Source of the DNA: Rubripirellula sp.
GTDB lineage: Bacteria > Planctomycetota > Planctomycetia > Pirellulales > Pirellulaceae
NCBI GenBank assembly: GCA_012270065.1
Contig: JAAXJB010000066.1
Coordinates: 4,361-39,560 of the forward strand
Direction of reading: 5' to 3'
DNA length: 35,200 nt
Shown: piece after piece, positions 16,347 through 25,359 of the stretch
Position numbering within the stretch: the first letter of the stretch is position 1
Layout: every line of letters begins with the position of its first letter
Notes under the pieces: model-generated
What the model was told of the DNA's origin: nothing
The model's database searches: none
The model's input: only the letters and a program-made list of their open reading frames with translations
Program-made: the position numbers and the translations under genes

Positions 16347-17851
16347 TCACGGCGTCACGAACCAAAAACCGCGCTTTCCCGAGTGCTTTGGGTGCAGTCC
16401 TTCTTGCCGGACTGATGCTGGCCAACTCACTTCAAGCGGATTGGCCGCAATTCCGAGGCAACAATTCCGATGGAATTGGCACGGGTTCGCCACCCACAGA
16501 GTTTGGTCCCGACAACAATGAGTTGTGGCATACCACCCTGGCACCGGGACACAGCTCGCCCTGCATTTCAGGCAAACGTATCTTTGTCACCACCTATGAC
16601 AAAGATGAGTCAGCGGTCGCCGTGGTCTGTTTGAATCGGATGACAGGACAAGTGCTGTGGGAAAAAAAGATCACGGTTGAGAAACTGGAAGATGGTCACC
16701 CCTCATTCAATCCGGCCAGCAGTTCACCCTGCTGCGATGACCAGGGCGTGATTGCCTACTTTGGTTCCTACGGCTTGATCTGCCTGGATCTGAATGGCAA
16801 TCTGCTTTGGGAAAAAAAGCTGCCCCTGACCAGATCATTTTCCGGCAATGCCACCTCACCCATGATCGCGGGTGACAACGTGATTCTGTACCGCGGCAAT
16901 TATGTCGACCACTATCTGGTGTGTCTCGACAGGAAAACGGGCGAAGAACGCTGGCAGATTCCCCAAAAAGAAAAGTTCACTGGCGAGATGGCCTGCACTG
17001 CCTGTCCCATCATCGTGGGTGAAAAACTGATCTGTCACACCGCGAGGTCTGTTCAGGCTTTCGACATCAAGACAGGGCAAACAGTCTGGACGGCGAAATG
17101 TGCAACGACAGCAACAAGCACACCTGTAGTGGCAGGAAATGAGATCATTGTTGCTGCGTGGAATAAACTTGGCGAACCCGATCTCAGGCCACCTTTTCCA
17201 ACCTTTGAAAAACTACTGGCTGACCATGATCAGAATGACAACCAGCTGATCGAAAGAAAAGAGTTTCCCAAACTCTGGATTTTCCACCGCCCGGAGGGGA
17301 TCGAAGCCGCCATGAATGGTGCGCCCGTCTCCTGGAAACACGCCAACAAAAATGGTGATGCAAATCTCAATCGTGAAGAGTGGGAGAAGGCGGTGGATGA
17401 GTTGGAACGCTTTCGGGCGGGTTATGAAACGCATGGATTACTTGGGATCCCAATCGACAGTGAAGGTTTCGTCGCCGCGGAGGATGTCCGAACGCTGGCC
17501 ATCGATGGTATTCCGGAAGTTCCCAGTCCGATCTTTGATGGCACGCATGTCTATCTGGTCAAGAACGGTGGATTACTGACCTGCATCAATCTCGCCGAAG
17601 GCGAGCGGGTTTATCGGACTCGAACGCGAGGAAAGGGAACACACTACGCATCACCGCTGATCGCCGATGGCAAACTCTATACCTTTGCCGGCGACGGGCA
17701 AATCAGCGTCATCGAACTGGGGCCATCGCATCGAATTCTGGCACAGAACAGGATGCCCGATGGTGTTTACGCAACTCCAGCAATCATCGACGGTGTCATC
17801 TATGTGCGCACCCACTCGACTTTGTATGCCTTTCAGGAAACCGACGACTGA
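16343..17851 (+). CDS. PQQ-like beta-propeller protein with an inserted EF-hand pair
   Basis: 502 residues. The ATG overlaps the previous stop by four bases. The signal peptide spans about residues 10-32 (GAVLLAGLMLANSLQA). The mature part starts DWPQFRGNNSDGIG, the usual opening of planctomycete PQQ-like (BamB/WD40-like) propellers, and repeats blades such as VVCLNRMTGQVLWEKK, LICLDLNGNLLWEKK, YLVCLDRKTGEERWQ and VQAFDIKTGQTVWTA. Between blades, at ~285-355, is an insert with two EF-hand loops: D296-Q-N-D-N-Q-L-I-E-R-K-E307 and N335-K-N-G-D-A-N-L-N-R-E-E346. These imply calcium binding. The family name does not prove PQQ binding, and no dehydrogenase catalytic residues were recognised. It is embedded in the overlapping gene set and shares one base with the next gene (TGATG). 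Confidence 0.93.
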   Translation: MITASRTKNRAFPSALGAVLLAGLMLANSLQADWPQFRGNNSDGIGTGSPPTEFGPDNNELWHTTLAPGHSSPCISGKRIFVTTYDKDESAVAVVCLNRMTGQVLWEKKITVEKLEDGHPSFNPASSSPCCDDQGVIAYFGSYGLICLDLNGNLLWEKKLPLTRSFSGNATSPMIAGDNVILYRGNYVDHYLVCLDRKTGEERWQIPQKEKFTGEMACTACPIIVGEKLICHTARSVQAFDIKTGQTVWTAKCATTATSTPVVAGNEIIVAAWNKLGEPDLRPPFPTFEKLLADHDQNDNQLIERKEFPKLWIFHRPEGIEAAMNGAPVSWKHANKNGDANLNREEWEKAVDELERFRAGYETHGLLGIPIDSEGFVAAEDVRTLAIDGIPEVPSPIFDGTHVYLVKNGGLLTCINLAEGERVYRTRTRGKGTHYASPLIADGKLYTFAGDGQISVIELGPSHRILAQNRMPDGVYATPAIIDGVIYVRTHSTLYAFQETDD

Positions 17852-20358
17852 TGTTTTCCGATAGATGCATTACAAATCGATCGATCGCAAGCAAGGGATA
17901 CGTGCATTTCAGTGATCTGCAAACCGCCATTCATTGGCGACATATGGCGGTCATGACTTTACTGCTCTCGCTGTTATCCTGCAGCCGGTTGGCAGCCGAA
18001 GCACCCTCAGCATTGAATACGCTTATCCAGGATTCCTGCATCGATTGTCACGATGAGAATACGGAAACCCGAATCGACTTCACAGATCTCGACCAGAACT
18101 TCAAAGACCCCAGCACGTTTCGTTCGTGGGTCCAGATCGTGGACCGTCTACAAAAAGACGAAATGCCTCCGGCATCAGAACCTCGACCCGACTCACGAAC
18201 GAAAGTCGCCGCGCTGAAATTCCTCAACACGAAACTCCTCGACGCTAACCGCTACCTGCAGAAAACCCGCGGCCGAGTCCCCTCGCGACGCCTATCGCGA
18301 GTTGAATACGAACACACCTTGCATGATCTGCTTGGCATTGGCGGCCAGATTGCAAAGTTACTTCCGCCGGAAAACAAGTCAGGGTCCTTTGACGTCGTCG
18401 CGGCAAAACAGGACATGTCCAACGTGCATGTCAAAGGCTTCCTCAAAGCTGCTGACGCCGCACTCGACGAAGCGATTCAACTCGGGCCCGAGCCGAAAAT
18501 AATGCACGAGCTTGACTACGTGAATTCGCGTTACATGCAAATGTGGTTTGAGCGTTCGGTACGCCGGGGCGGAGGGACGGTTTTCCCAGACCAGGATGAT
18601 CTCATCATGTTCCGCGGCGAGAATTACAATTTGCGTTCTGACGCCAACGGTTTGCGGTTTCCTGTTGCCGGCCGATACCGGATCACTGTCACCGGCGCGG
18701 CTTATCAGCCAAGGTCTTCGGTAACGATGAGTCTTAAACGCCAAAACGACATTCAAGGCGACAGCGAATTGTTTGCCGCGTGGGACGTAGACGAAAAGCT
18801 CCGCACGGTATCAACGATCAAATACATGCGTACCGACGACTATTTTTACGTTAGCGGCGACGAGCTTGAACCTGCGCCTGACGGAAAAATCATCTACAAC
18901 TCACAACCGGCGAGCGAATTCAAAGGTGAAGGCGTCCGGGTGCGCAGAGTTCTTATCGAAGGTCCGCTGGAGTCCACCTGGCCCCCACAACGTACGCGAG
19001 CTCTGTTTCCCGGCGTCGAATGGGAACCAGCCGCAAACGGTCGCTATTACCGGCCAATTACCAGAAAATCCCATTACGAACACATTCGTGATGCTGTTGC
19101 AGCGCTTGCCCCCAGAGCATTTCGACGACCAGTGACAGATGAAGAAATCCAGTACTTCACGAATCTTGCCGTACCGGCACTCGAAGCCCGGCGCGGTTTC
19201 ATTGCCAGCGCTCGCGTACCACTGCGCGCCATCCTGATTGCACCCGAGACGCTTTTTCTGACCAACGAAACGCAATCCACGGAATCGGCGCTGACAAATC
19301 ATGCACTCGCCAGCCGGTTGGCATACTTCCTGTGGCGCAGCCTCCCCGATGAAGAACTCATTGAACTGGCCAATGACGGAAACCTTGCCGATGCCGGAAC
19401 ATTGGATGCCCAGGTCAGCCGGATGTTATCCGACCAACGAAGTGAGAGGTTCATCAATGAATTTCTTGACCAATGGCTTGATCTGGATCTGATCGACGCA
19501 ACCACGCCTGACGCGTATCTGTACCCGGAATACGATGACGTTCTCCGTCGAGCCATGCTGGCCGAAACGCGACTCGTCTTCCGGCATCTCATTGACGAAG
19601 ACCTCAGCATTACCCATCTCATCGACTCCGACTTCACATTCCTCAACCGAAAACTCGCTGAGCACTACGGGATTGATGGAGTCAAAGGCGAAGAGATGCG
19701 AAAAGTAATGCTCGACAAGGACAGCGTGCGCGGGGGTATTCTGGCCCATGCATCCATCGCAAAGGTGACGGCGAACGGAACCGTGACGACCCCCGTCAAA
19801 CGGGGCAGTTTTGTTCTCACAAATCTGCTGGGCCAGCCTCCCAATCCTCCACCACCAGGGGTTGGTTCAATCGAACCTGACACCCGAGGAGCAACCACCA
19901 TTCGCGAAACACTGGCAAAACACCAGGCAGTCGAAGCCTGCGCAACCTGTCACCGAAAGATTGATCCACCTGGTTTTGCCTTGGAGTGTTTTGATCCCAT
20001 CGGCAACTACCGACAGCGATACCGGCTCAGCAAAGGCGTCAAACGCAGTGCCGTCACCGGTCTTCGATTTCTACACAAGGATTACAACCTCGGTCAGTCA
20101 GTTGACTGCAAGGGACAGACAGAGGACGGCTTCACTTTTACTGACATTCGTGATTTCAAAAAGCATCTCATGAAGTCGAAGGATCAGGTGGCGCGAAACC
20201 TGGTCTCAAAGTTGATCACATTTGCCACAGGTGCTGAAATCCAGTTTGCTGATCGCGAGAAAGTGGAAGCCATTTTGAATCGTCACAGGAATTCCAACTA
20301 CACTTTGAAACAGTTGATTCATGAGGCAGTACGCAGCCAGATGTTTCAATGCCGGTAG
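17851..20358 (+). CDS. Planctomycete cytochrome protein (DUF1587/DUF1595/DUF1592/DUF1588/DUF1585)
   Basis: 835 residues from ATG 17851, which shares one base with the upstream stop. A start at 17944 would leave a more standard leader (MAVMTLLLSLLSCSRLAAEA). A cytochrome-like motif C63-I-D-C-H67 is followed by EMPPASEPRP. DUF1587 is near 145-208 (RLSRVEYEHTLHDLLGI). A beta-rich central region spans ~220-400. DUF1595 is near 408-470 (APRAFRRPVTDEEI), DUF1592 near 484-610 (LASRLAYFLWRSLPDEEL) and DUF1588 near 627-722 with a second CxxCH, C697-A-T-C-H701, before RKIDPPGFALECFDPIG. DUF1585 is at the C-terminus (LITFATGAEIQFADRE). Such genes are regularly paired with a DUF1552 gene, present six bases downstream. 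The likely role is an envelope redox or structural protein; the reaction is unknown. Confidence 0.94.
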   Translation: MFSDRCITNRSIASKGYVHFSDLQTAIHWRHMAVMTLLLSLLSCSRLAAEAPSALNTLIQDSCIDCHDENTETRIDFTDLDQNFKDPSTFRSWVQIVDRLQKDEMPPASEPRPDSRTKVAALKFLNTKLLDANRYLQKTRGRVPSRRLSRVEYEHTLHDLLGIGGQIAKLLPPENKSGSFDVVAAKQDMSNVHVKGFLKAADAALDEAIQLGPEPKIMHELDYVNSRYMQMWFERSVRRGGGTVFPDQDDLIMFRGENYNLRSDANGLRFPVAGRYRITVTGAAYQPRSSVTMSLKRQNDIQGDSELFAAWDVDEKLRTVSTIKYMRTDDYFYVSGDELEPAPDGKIIYNSQPASEFKGEGVRVRRVLIEGPLESTWPPQRTRALFPGVEWEPAANGRYYRPITRKSHYEHIRDAVAALAPRAFRRPVTDEEIQYFTNLAVPALEARRGFIASARVPLRAILIAPETLFLTNETQSTESALTNHALASRLAYFLWRSLPDEELIELANDGNLADAGTLDAQVSRMLSDQRSERFINEFLDQWLDLDLIDATTPDAYLYPEYDDVLRRAMLAETRLVFRHLIDEDLSITHLIDSDFTFLNRKLAEHYGIDGVKGEEMRKVMLDKDSVRGGILAHASIAKVTANGTVTTPVKRGSFVLTNLLGQPPNPPPPGVGSIEPDTRGATTIRETLAKHQAVEACATCHRKIDPPGFALECFDPIGNYRQRYRLSKGVKRSAVTGLRFLHKDYNLGQSVDCKGQTEDGFTFTDIRDFKKHLMKSKDQVARNLVSKLITFATGAEIQFADREKVEAILNRHRNSNYTLKQLIHEAVRSQMFQCR

Positions 20359-20364
20359 AACAAC

Positions 20365-21624
20365 ATGCATACACCCATTTCAAGACGTTCGGCACTGCGG
20401 GCCACTGGCGTTGCGTTGTCGTTGCCACTGTTGGATGCCATGAATCCAGCGATAGGATTTGAGGCAGCCAGCCAACCTGAACGCATGGTCCTGATATGCA
20501 ATGCGCTTGGTCTGTATCCACAGTCCCTGTTCCCGAAAACCCCCGGAACAGACTACGCAAATACGGAATACCTCAACCTGCTGAAAGAACACCGAAGAGA
20601 CTTCACTCTTTTTTCAGGGCTGTCTCATCCGGACCAGAATGGGAAGGAGCCTCATGATACGGAGCAGACGTTCCTGACGGCCGCGATCAATCCCGGGATG
20701 GGAGGTTTCAAGAATACGATTTCGGTGGATCAGGTAGCCGCGGTGCACCTCGGGCACACCACGAGGTTTCCATCGATTACTCTGGGGAGCAATACCCGGG
20801 AGAGTCAGTCGTACAACAGCAATGGTGTGATGCTGCCAGCCGACAATCGCCCATCGCGGGTGTTTGCGAAACTGTTCCTGGCAGGAAGTCCAGAAGAACA
20901 ACGGCGACAACGGCAGCGGCTCGCGGAAGGTCGCAGCATCCTTGATGCCATTGGCGATCAGACAAAGGCCCTCAACCGACGAGTGAGTGGTGGTGACCGA
21001 AAGCAACTGGATGAATACTTCGCTGCCATACGCACGGCAGAGAAGGAATTGGCAGCTTCCGATGCATGGCTCGATCGCCCCAAGCCTGTGGTGAACGCCA
21101 AGGCCCCCCAGGACATTGCGGAACCAACAGAACTGATCGGCAAAATTCGGGGTCTGATGAATCTGATCCCACTCATGCTGCAAACCGATTCAACACGTGT
21201 CGTCAGCCTGATGATTCAGGATCATCAAGTTGTGCCAAACATCGCTGGTGTCCAGGCGGAACATCACCCGCTGTCTCACCATGGACAGGATCCCACCAGA
21301 ATTGCACAACTGAAAATCATCGAATCGGGAATCCTCTCAACATTTTCAGACCTGTTGACACAGCTTGGCCTGAAATCAACCCAGGGGACTCGGCTGCTTG
21401 ATCACACAGCTGTACTTTTTGGCAGCAATCTGGGCAATGCAAATGCGCATGATCCGACGAATCTGCCAATCATTCTTGCCGGTGGTGGCTACAAACACGG
21501 ACGTTACATCGCATACAACAAAGATCGCAACACACCGCTGAGCAATTTATTTGTGAATCTTCTGCAGCGTATGGGCGTAGAGACAGACAGCTTTGCAACG
21601 AGCAATGGTGCACTGACCCTGTAG
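20365..21624 (+). CDS. DUF1552 family exported protein
   Basis: 419 residues. It starts six bases after the DUF1592-family gene. The N-terminus is a twin-arginine type leader (ISRRSALRATGVALSLPLLDAM), so export of a folded protein via Tat is likely. Family features include MVLICNALGLYPQSLFP, LFSGLSHPDQNGKEPHDTEQTFLT, LDEYFAAIRTAEKEL and the C-terminal HTAVLFGSNLGNANAHDPTNLPIILAGGG (split here as TAVLFGSNLGNANAHD and LPIILAGGG), a region resembling DUF1501. Length is normal for the family. The pairing with a DUF1592-type cytochrome protein parallels the DUF1549/DUF1501 pair at the left of the window. Biochemical function is unknown. Confidence 0.93.
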   Translation: MHTPISRRSALRATGVALSLPLLDAMNPAIGFEAASQPERMVLICNALGLYPQSLFPKTPGTDYANTEYLNLLKEHRRDFTLFSGLSHPDQNGKEPHDTEQTFLTAAINPGMGGFKNTISVDQVAAVHLGHTTRFPSITLGSNTRESQSYNSNGVMLPADNRPSRVFAKLFLAGSPEEQRRQRQRLAEGRSILDAIGDQTKALNRRVSGGDRKQLDEYFAAIRTAEKELAASDAWLDRPKPVVNAKAPQDIAEPTELIGKIRGLMNLIPLMLQTDSTRVVSLMIQDHQVVPNIAGVQAEHHPLSHHGQDPTRIAQLKIIESGILSTFSDLLTQLGLKSTQGTRLLDHTAVLFGSNLGNANAHDPTNLPIILAGGGYKHGRYIAYNKDRNTPLSNLFVNLLQRMGVETDSFATSNGALTL

Positions 21625-21670
21625 CATCCATCTGCTTCAATAATCAAATCCAGCAAGGACCAGAAAGAGC

Positions 21671-23002
21671 ATGAAAAACCAAACGATTCTCAGTACATGC
21701 CTGTTGTTAGTCGCCATCCCGCTGCCGGCGTTCGGTCAATCCTTTGCGGACAACTGGCATCAATGGCGTGGTCCGGATGCCACCGGTGTTTCAACCACCG
21801 CTGATCCCCCCGTGGAATGGAGCGAAGATGAGAATGTGAAATGGAAAGTGGCCATTGAGGGACAAGGAACCTCAACGCCCATCATCTGGGGTGACAAGGT
21901 TTTTGTGTTGACTGCAATCAATACCGGTATCAAGGATCCATCCATTCCGGATCCAAAGGACCAACCCAAAACCAATTTCTTCGACATCAAGCGTCCCAAT
22001 GCACAGCATGCGTTCGTCGTTCTTTGCCTCGATCGGAATACCGGCAAGGAAGTTTGGCGACAGGTTGCTACGACGAAAATTCCACATGAGGGCGCGCACA
22101 ACGACAATGACTTTGCACCCGCATCCCCAACCACGGATGGAAAGCACCTTTATTGCTGGTTCGGATCGGCTGGACTGTTTTGCTTCGACTTGCAGGGAAA
22201 CAAAATCTGGGAAAAGGATCTCGGAGAGGTGAAGGTCGGATCAAGTCTGGGCGAGGGCTGTTCGCCCGTTCTGCACAACGGAAAAATTGTGATTGTTCGA
22301 GACCATGCAGGCCAAAGTACAATCCAGGCTCTTGATGCCAGGACAGGAAAAGAACTTTGGACACGAGATCGTGATGAGGGAAATGCGTGGGCAACACCGA
22401 GGATCATTCAACACAGCGGAAAAACCCAGATCATCACCGCTGCTTCCGGCTTTGTCCGCAGTTACGATCTCGACAACGGTAACATCATCTGGCAATGCAG
22501 TGGACTGACTGGCAATGCGATTCCCTGTCCGGTCATTGAGGGTAACCATGTGATTTGCATGAGTGGTTATCAAGGCTACTCAGCCATGGCAATTCCGTTG
22601 ACAGAGACCGGAGACATCTCGGACAGCGACAAAATCCTCTGGAAAAAAGACCGTGGCACACCCTACATTCCTTCCCCGCTGCTGTACGAGGGACTTCTCT
22701 ATTACAACCAGTCCAATCAGTCAATTCTGACATGCCTCGATTCCAAAACTGGCGAAGTTGCCTTTGGACCAGAACGTGTTGGTGAACTGTCCAATATCTA
22801 TGCTTCGCCTGTCGGAGCAGGCGGGCGCGTGTATTTGACAGGTCGTAATGGCAACACGCTTGTACTTCAACGCGGCCCGGAATACAAAGTCACGGCTCTC
22901 AACAAACTTGATGACAGATTCGATGCATCACCCGCTCTGGCAGGGAATCAACTCTTCCTCCGAGGTGCGAAGCACCTGTACTGTCTGGAAGCCGGGCAGT
23001 GA
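21671..23002 (+). CDS. PQQ-like beta-propeller protein
   Basis: 443 residues. A signal peptide is present (MKNQTILSTCLLLVAIPLPAFG-Q). The mature part begins WHQWRGPDATGVST and shows typical blades: FVVLCLDRNTGKEVWRQ, LFCFDLQGNKIWEKDLG, IQALDARTGKELWTRD, VRSYDLDNGNIIWQ and LTCLDSKTGEVAFGP. The AGAAAGAGC just before the ATG gives a modest ribosome binding site. It is a paralog of the other propellers in this cluster but lacks extra domains. Such proteins are usually scaffold or binding modules of the BamB/PQQ-like superfamily. The 46-base gap to the DUF1552 gene is compatible with the same transcript. Confidence 0.92.
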   Translation: MKNQTILSTCLLLVAIPLPAFGQSFADNWHQWRGPDATGVSTTADPPVEWSEDENVKWKVAIEGQGTSTPIIWGDKVFVLTAINTGIKDPSIPDPKDQPKTNFFDIKRPNAQHAFVVLCLDRNTGKEVWRQVATTKIPHEGAHNDNDFAPASPTTDGKHLYCWFGSAGLFCFDLQGNKIWEKDLGEVKVGSSLGEGCSPVLHNGKIVIVRDHAGQSTIQALDARTGKELWTRDRDEGNAWATPRIIQHSGKTQIITAASGFVRSYDLDNGNIIWQCSGLTGNAIPCPVIEGNHVICMSGYQGYSAMAIPLTETGDISDSDKILWKKDRGTPYIPSPLLYEGLLYYNQSNQSILTCLDSKTGEVAFGPERVGELSNIYASPVGAGGRVYLTGRNGNTLVLQRGPEYKVTALNKLDDRFDASPALAGNQLFLRGAKHLYCLEAGQ

Positions 23003-23085
23003 GAAGGCCGACTGAGCGACGCGGTGTGTCTGACTGCTTCCCTGATTGGATGGACTCTAGTTGCAATAGGGAAAATGGTCCACTG

Positions 23086-23105
23086 CCCTACCCTGCCCTG
23101 CCCTG
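23086..23105 (+). repeat. Short CCCTG tandem repeat in a leader
   Basis: CCCTA followed by three exact CCCTG units, 46 bases upstream of the ATG at 23151. This 5-base microsatellite is short, but its length could vary by slippage. Confidence 0.55.
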
Positions 23106-23150
23106 CACTTTTTAACTTCATTGCTTCATTCTCCTTACCGGACTCACCTC

Positions 23151-25022
23151 ATGTCTCGAGTGATTGGATTGGCTGCCTGTTTGATTCTCACCACCATGCC
23201 TCTCGTCCGTGGCGTTGATCATTGGACGCGCTTTCGCGGCGACGATGGTAATGGCGTGGCAAAAGACAATGCCAAACTGCCAACCCGGTGGAGCACAACA
23301 GAAAATGTCCGATGGGCAGTTGATGTTCCGGGCTGGGGATGGTCCTGCCCAATCGTCTGGGGCGACAAGGTTTTTCTGACGACCGTTGTCAGTGACGAAC
23401 AGAATCTCGCCCCCAGTAAGGGACTTTATCTCGGGCAGGGAGTCCGGGATCCGGGCAAGGGAATCCACCATTGGATGGTTTTCTGCTTTGACTTGAACAC
23501 CGGTCAGACCATCTGGAAACACGAGGCGCACACGGGCCAACCGCAAGTGCCCCGACATCCCAAGAGTACTTATGCAGCTGAGACCGCCACAACCGACGGT
23601 GAACGACTCTATGTCCTGTTCGGCGATGTGGGCCTGTACTGTTACGACCTCGATGGAAAATTGCTGTGGTCACGGGATATCGAACCTCGAAAGACGTTCA
23701 TGGACTATGGGGCCGCAGCCTCTCCTGTCGTACACGACGGCCAGGTATTTGTGGTCTATGACAATCTCGAGAAATCATGGATTGCATCCTTCGATGCAAA
23801 AACCGGAAAAGAGCGTTGGAAGCGGGAGCGTAATGAAACCCACTCATGGGCAACGCCATTGATCTGGCAAAACGAAAAACGCACCGAAATTGTTGTTCCC
23901 GGTAAAAAGTCCAACCGCAGCTACTCACTCGCCGGAGATCTTCTCTGGGAATTTGATGGAGAGATGTCTAACCTTGTCATTCCGTCACCGATGAGTGCAC
24001 ACGGAATGTGCTACATCGCATCAGGATATGTAGGTGATGCCCATCGACCTACTTTTGCAATCAAGCCTGGCGCAAGCGGAAATATCACGCCGGATGGAGA
24101 CTACACCGACAATGAATTCATTGAATGGTACCAGGGGACATCATCGTCCTATAATCCAAGTCAAACTGTTTATGGGGACTATCTTTATACGCTGTATGAT
24201 CAGGGATTCCTGACCTGTCATGACGCCCGGACCGGTGAACAGGTCTATGGAAAGAAACGCTTCTCACCCTCAGGATCATTCACGGCATCACCATTTGCCT
24301 ACAACGGTTACCTGTTCTGTCTGAGTGAAGACGGGTTGACGTATGTAATCAAAGCCGGCGAAAAGTTTGAAATTGTTGCGCGCAATGAACTCGATGAACT
24401 ATGCATTGCATGCCCGGCAGTGGTCGGTGACAAATTGCTGATCCGAACCGCCTCGAAACTTTACTGCCTTTCTGAGGGGTCACAACTCGATCCCACCATG
24501 GCAGCCCAATTGAAACCACGACGCTCATCGAACCCCATCAACGATATCTGGGCAGCAGCCACAGCGGGTGACAACACCGCAATCAGACGATTTCTGGATG
24601 CCGGGGTCGGTGTGAATGCGAAACAGGGACGACGTGGTGAAACGCCTCTGCGTAAAGCCATTCTTAAAAACCGGATCGATTCTGCCCGGTTACTGATGGA
24701 ACGAGGAGCCGATGTCAACTTGAAAGGACCTGATGGCAATACGCCACTTCATCTGGCAGCTTTTTTCGGAGATCAAACTCTGGTCAAACTGCTGCTGGAA
24801 AAAGGAGCCGATGCCAACATCATGAATCCCAAGGGAGAAACCGCGTTGGACCTTGTATCCAAAGACATGGATTCCCAATTGCAAAGGGTCTATCAGAATA
24901 TTGGTCAGGCCATGAATCGCGAATTTGATATCAGCCGCTTGCAGAAAGTGCGACCACAGATCGCTTCTTTGCTGAAGCAGAACATGGCCAGAACAAGCGA
25001 AGATAATCCGACACCGGAATGA
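23151..25022 (+). CDS. PQQ-like beta-propeller fused to C-terminal ankyrin repeats
   Basis: 623 residues from ATG 23151. An in-frame TTG at 23121 is less likely because the ATG begins a signal peptide (MSRVIGLAACLILTTMPLVRG). Residues ~22-445 form a PQQ-like propeller (DHWTRFRGDDGNG, CFDLNTGQTIWKHEA, LYCYDLDGKLLWSRD, IASFDAKTGKERWKRE, TCHDARTGEQVYGKK). After a short linker (LKPRRSSN) come ankyrin repeats at about 461-575: DNTAIRRFLDAGVGVNAKQ, ETPLRKAILKNRIDSARLL, DGNTPLHLAAFFGDQTLVKL and LLEKGADANIMN. A helical tail follows. Ankyrins imply a protein-binding role for an exported scaffold. It lies 148 bases after the previous propeller gene, so it may have its own promoter. Confidence 0.93.
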   Translation: MSRVIGLAACLILTTMPLVRGVDHWTRFRGDDGNGVAKDNAKLPTRWSTTENVRWAVDVPGWGWSCPIVWGDKVFLTTVVSDEQNLAPSKGLYLGQGVRDPGKGIHHWMVFCFDLNTGQTIWKHEAHTGQPQVPRHPKSTYAAETATTDGERLYVLFGDVGLYCYDLDGKLLWSRDIEPRKTFMDYGAAASPVVHDGQVFVVYDNLEKSWIASFDAKTGKERWKRERNETHSWATPLIWQNEKRTEIVVPGKKSNRSYSLAGDLLWEFDGEMSNLVIPSPMSAHGMCYIASGYVGDAHRPTFAIKPGASGNITPDGDYTDNEFIEWYQGTSSSYNPSQTVYGDYLYTLYDQGFLTCHDARTGEQVYGKKRFSPSGSFTASPFAYNGYLFCLSEDGLTYVIKAGEKFEIVARNELDELCIACPAVVGDKLLIRTASKLYCLSEGSQLDPTMAAQLKPRRSSNPINDIWAAATAGDNTAIRRFLDAGVGVNAKQGRRGETPLRKAILKNRIDSARLLMERGADVNLKGPDGNTPLHLAAFFGDQTLVKLLLEKGADANIMNPKGETALDLVSKDMDSQLQRVYQNIGQAMNREFDISRLQKVRPQIASLLKQNMARTSEDNPTPE

Positions 25023-25359
25023 ACCGGCGGCGAGTCGAGTCTGGTCACAGGAAAGGTCGACTTATCGCCACGATGGAGAACTTGCGGTTGATTGCCGTAC
25101 CCACATGAAAAATCGAGTTCCTGATCTGACTGACGCGCTCGGGTCACGGTATCTGATTCCTTGCCAACGGAGTCCTGTTGGAAGCCCATTTGCGAGCCAA
25201 AACGTCTCCATCAATCAACACTCGTTTTCAGATTGCAGGGATCGCTTGCTGAGAACACACGGAAAAAACAGCCCACCGTCGCCTGTAGTTCCGGGGTTTG
25301 TGATTTACAATGAGGGTTGGCCGTTCTGGCCCACTGCTCCCTTCCTCACGAGAAATGAT
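25023..25359. other. Intergenic leader before the 25360 sulfatase
   Basis: 337 bases with no separate gene. The sulfatase frame stays open upstream to an ATG near 25105, but that extension has no signal peptide and places ~85 odd residues before the real leader, so I treat it as non-coding. The only element noted is the possible -10 box at 25306. Confidence 0.6.
25306..25311 (+). promoter_or_regulatory. Possible -10 box (TACAAT) upstream of a sulfatase gene
   Basis: TACAATGA lies 48 bases before the ATG at 25360 and resembles the TAGAATGA elements at 5133 and 28862. No clear -35 element is seen. Confidence 0.22.
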
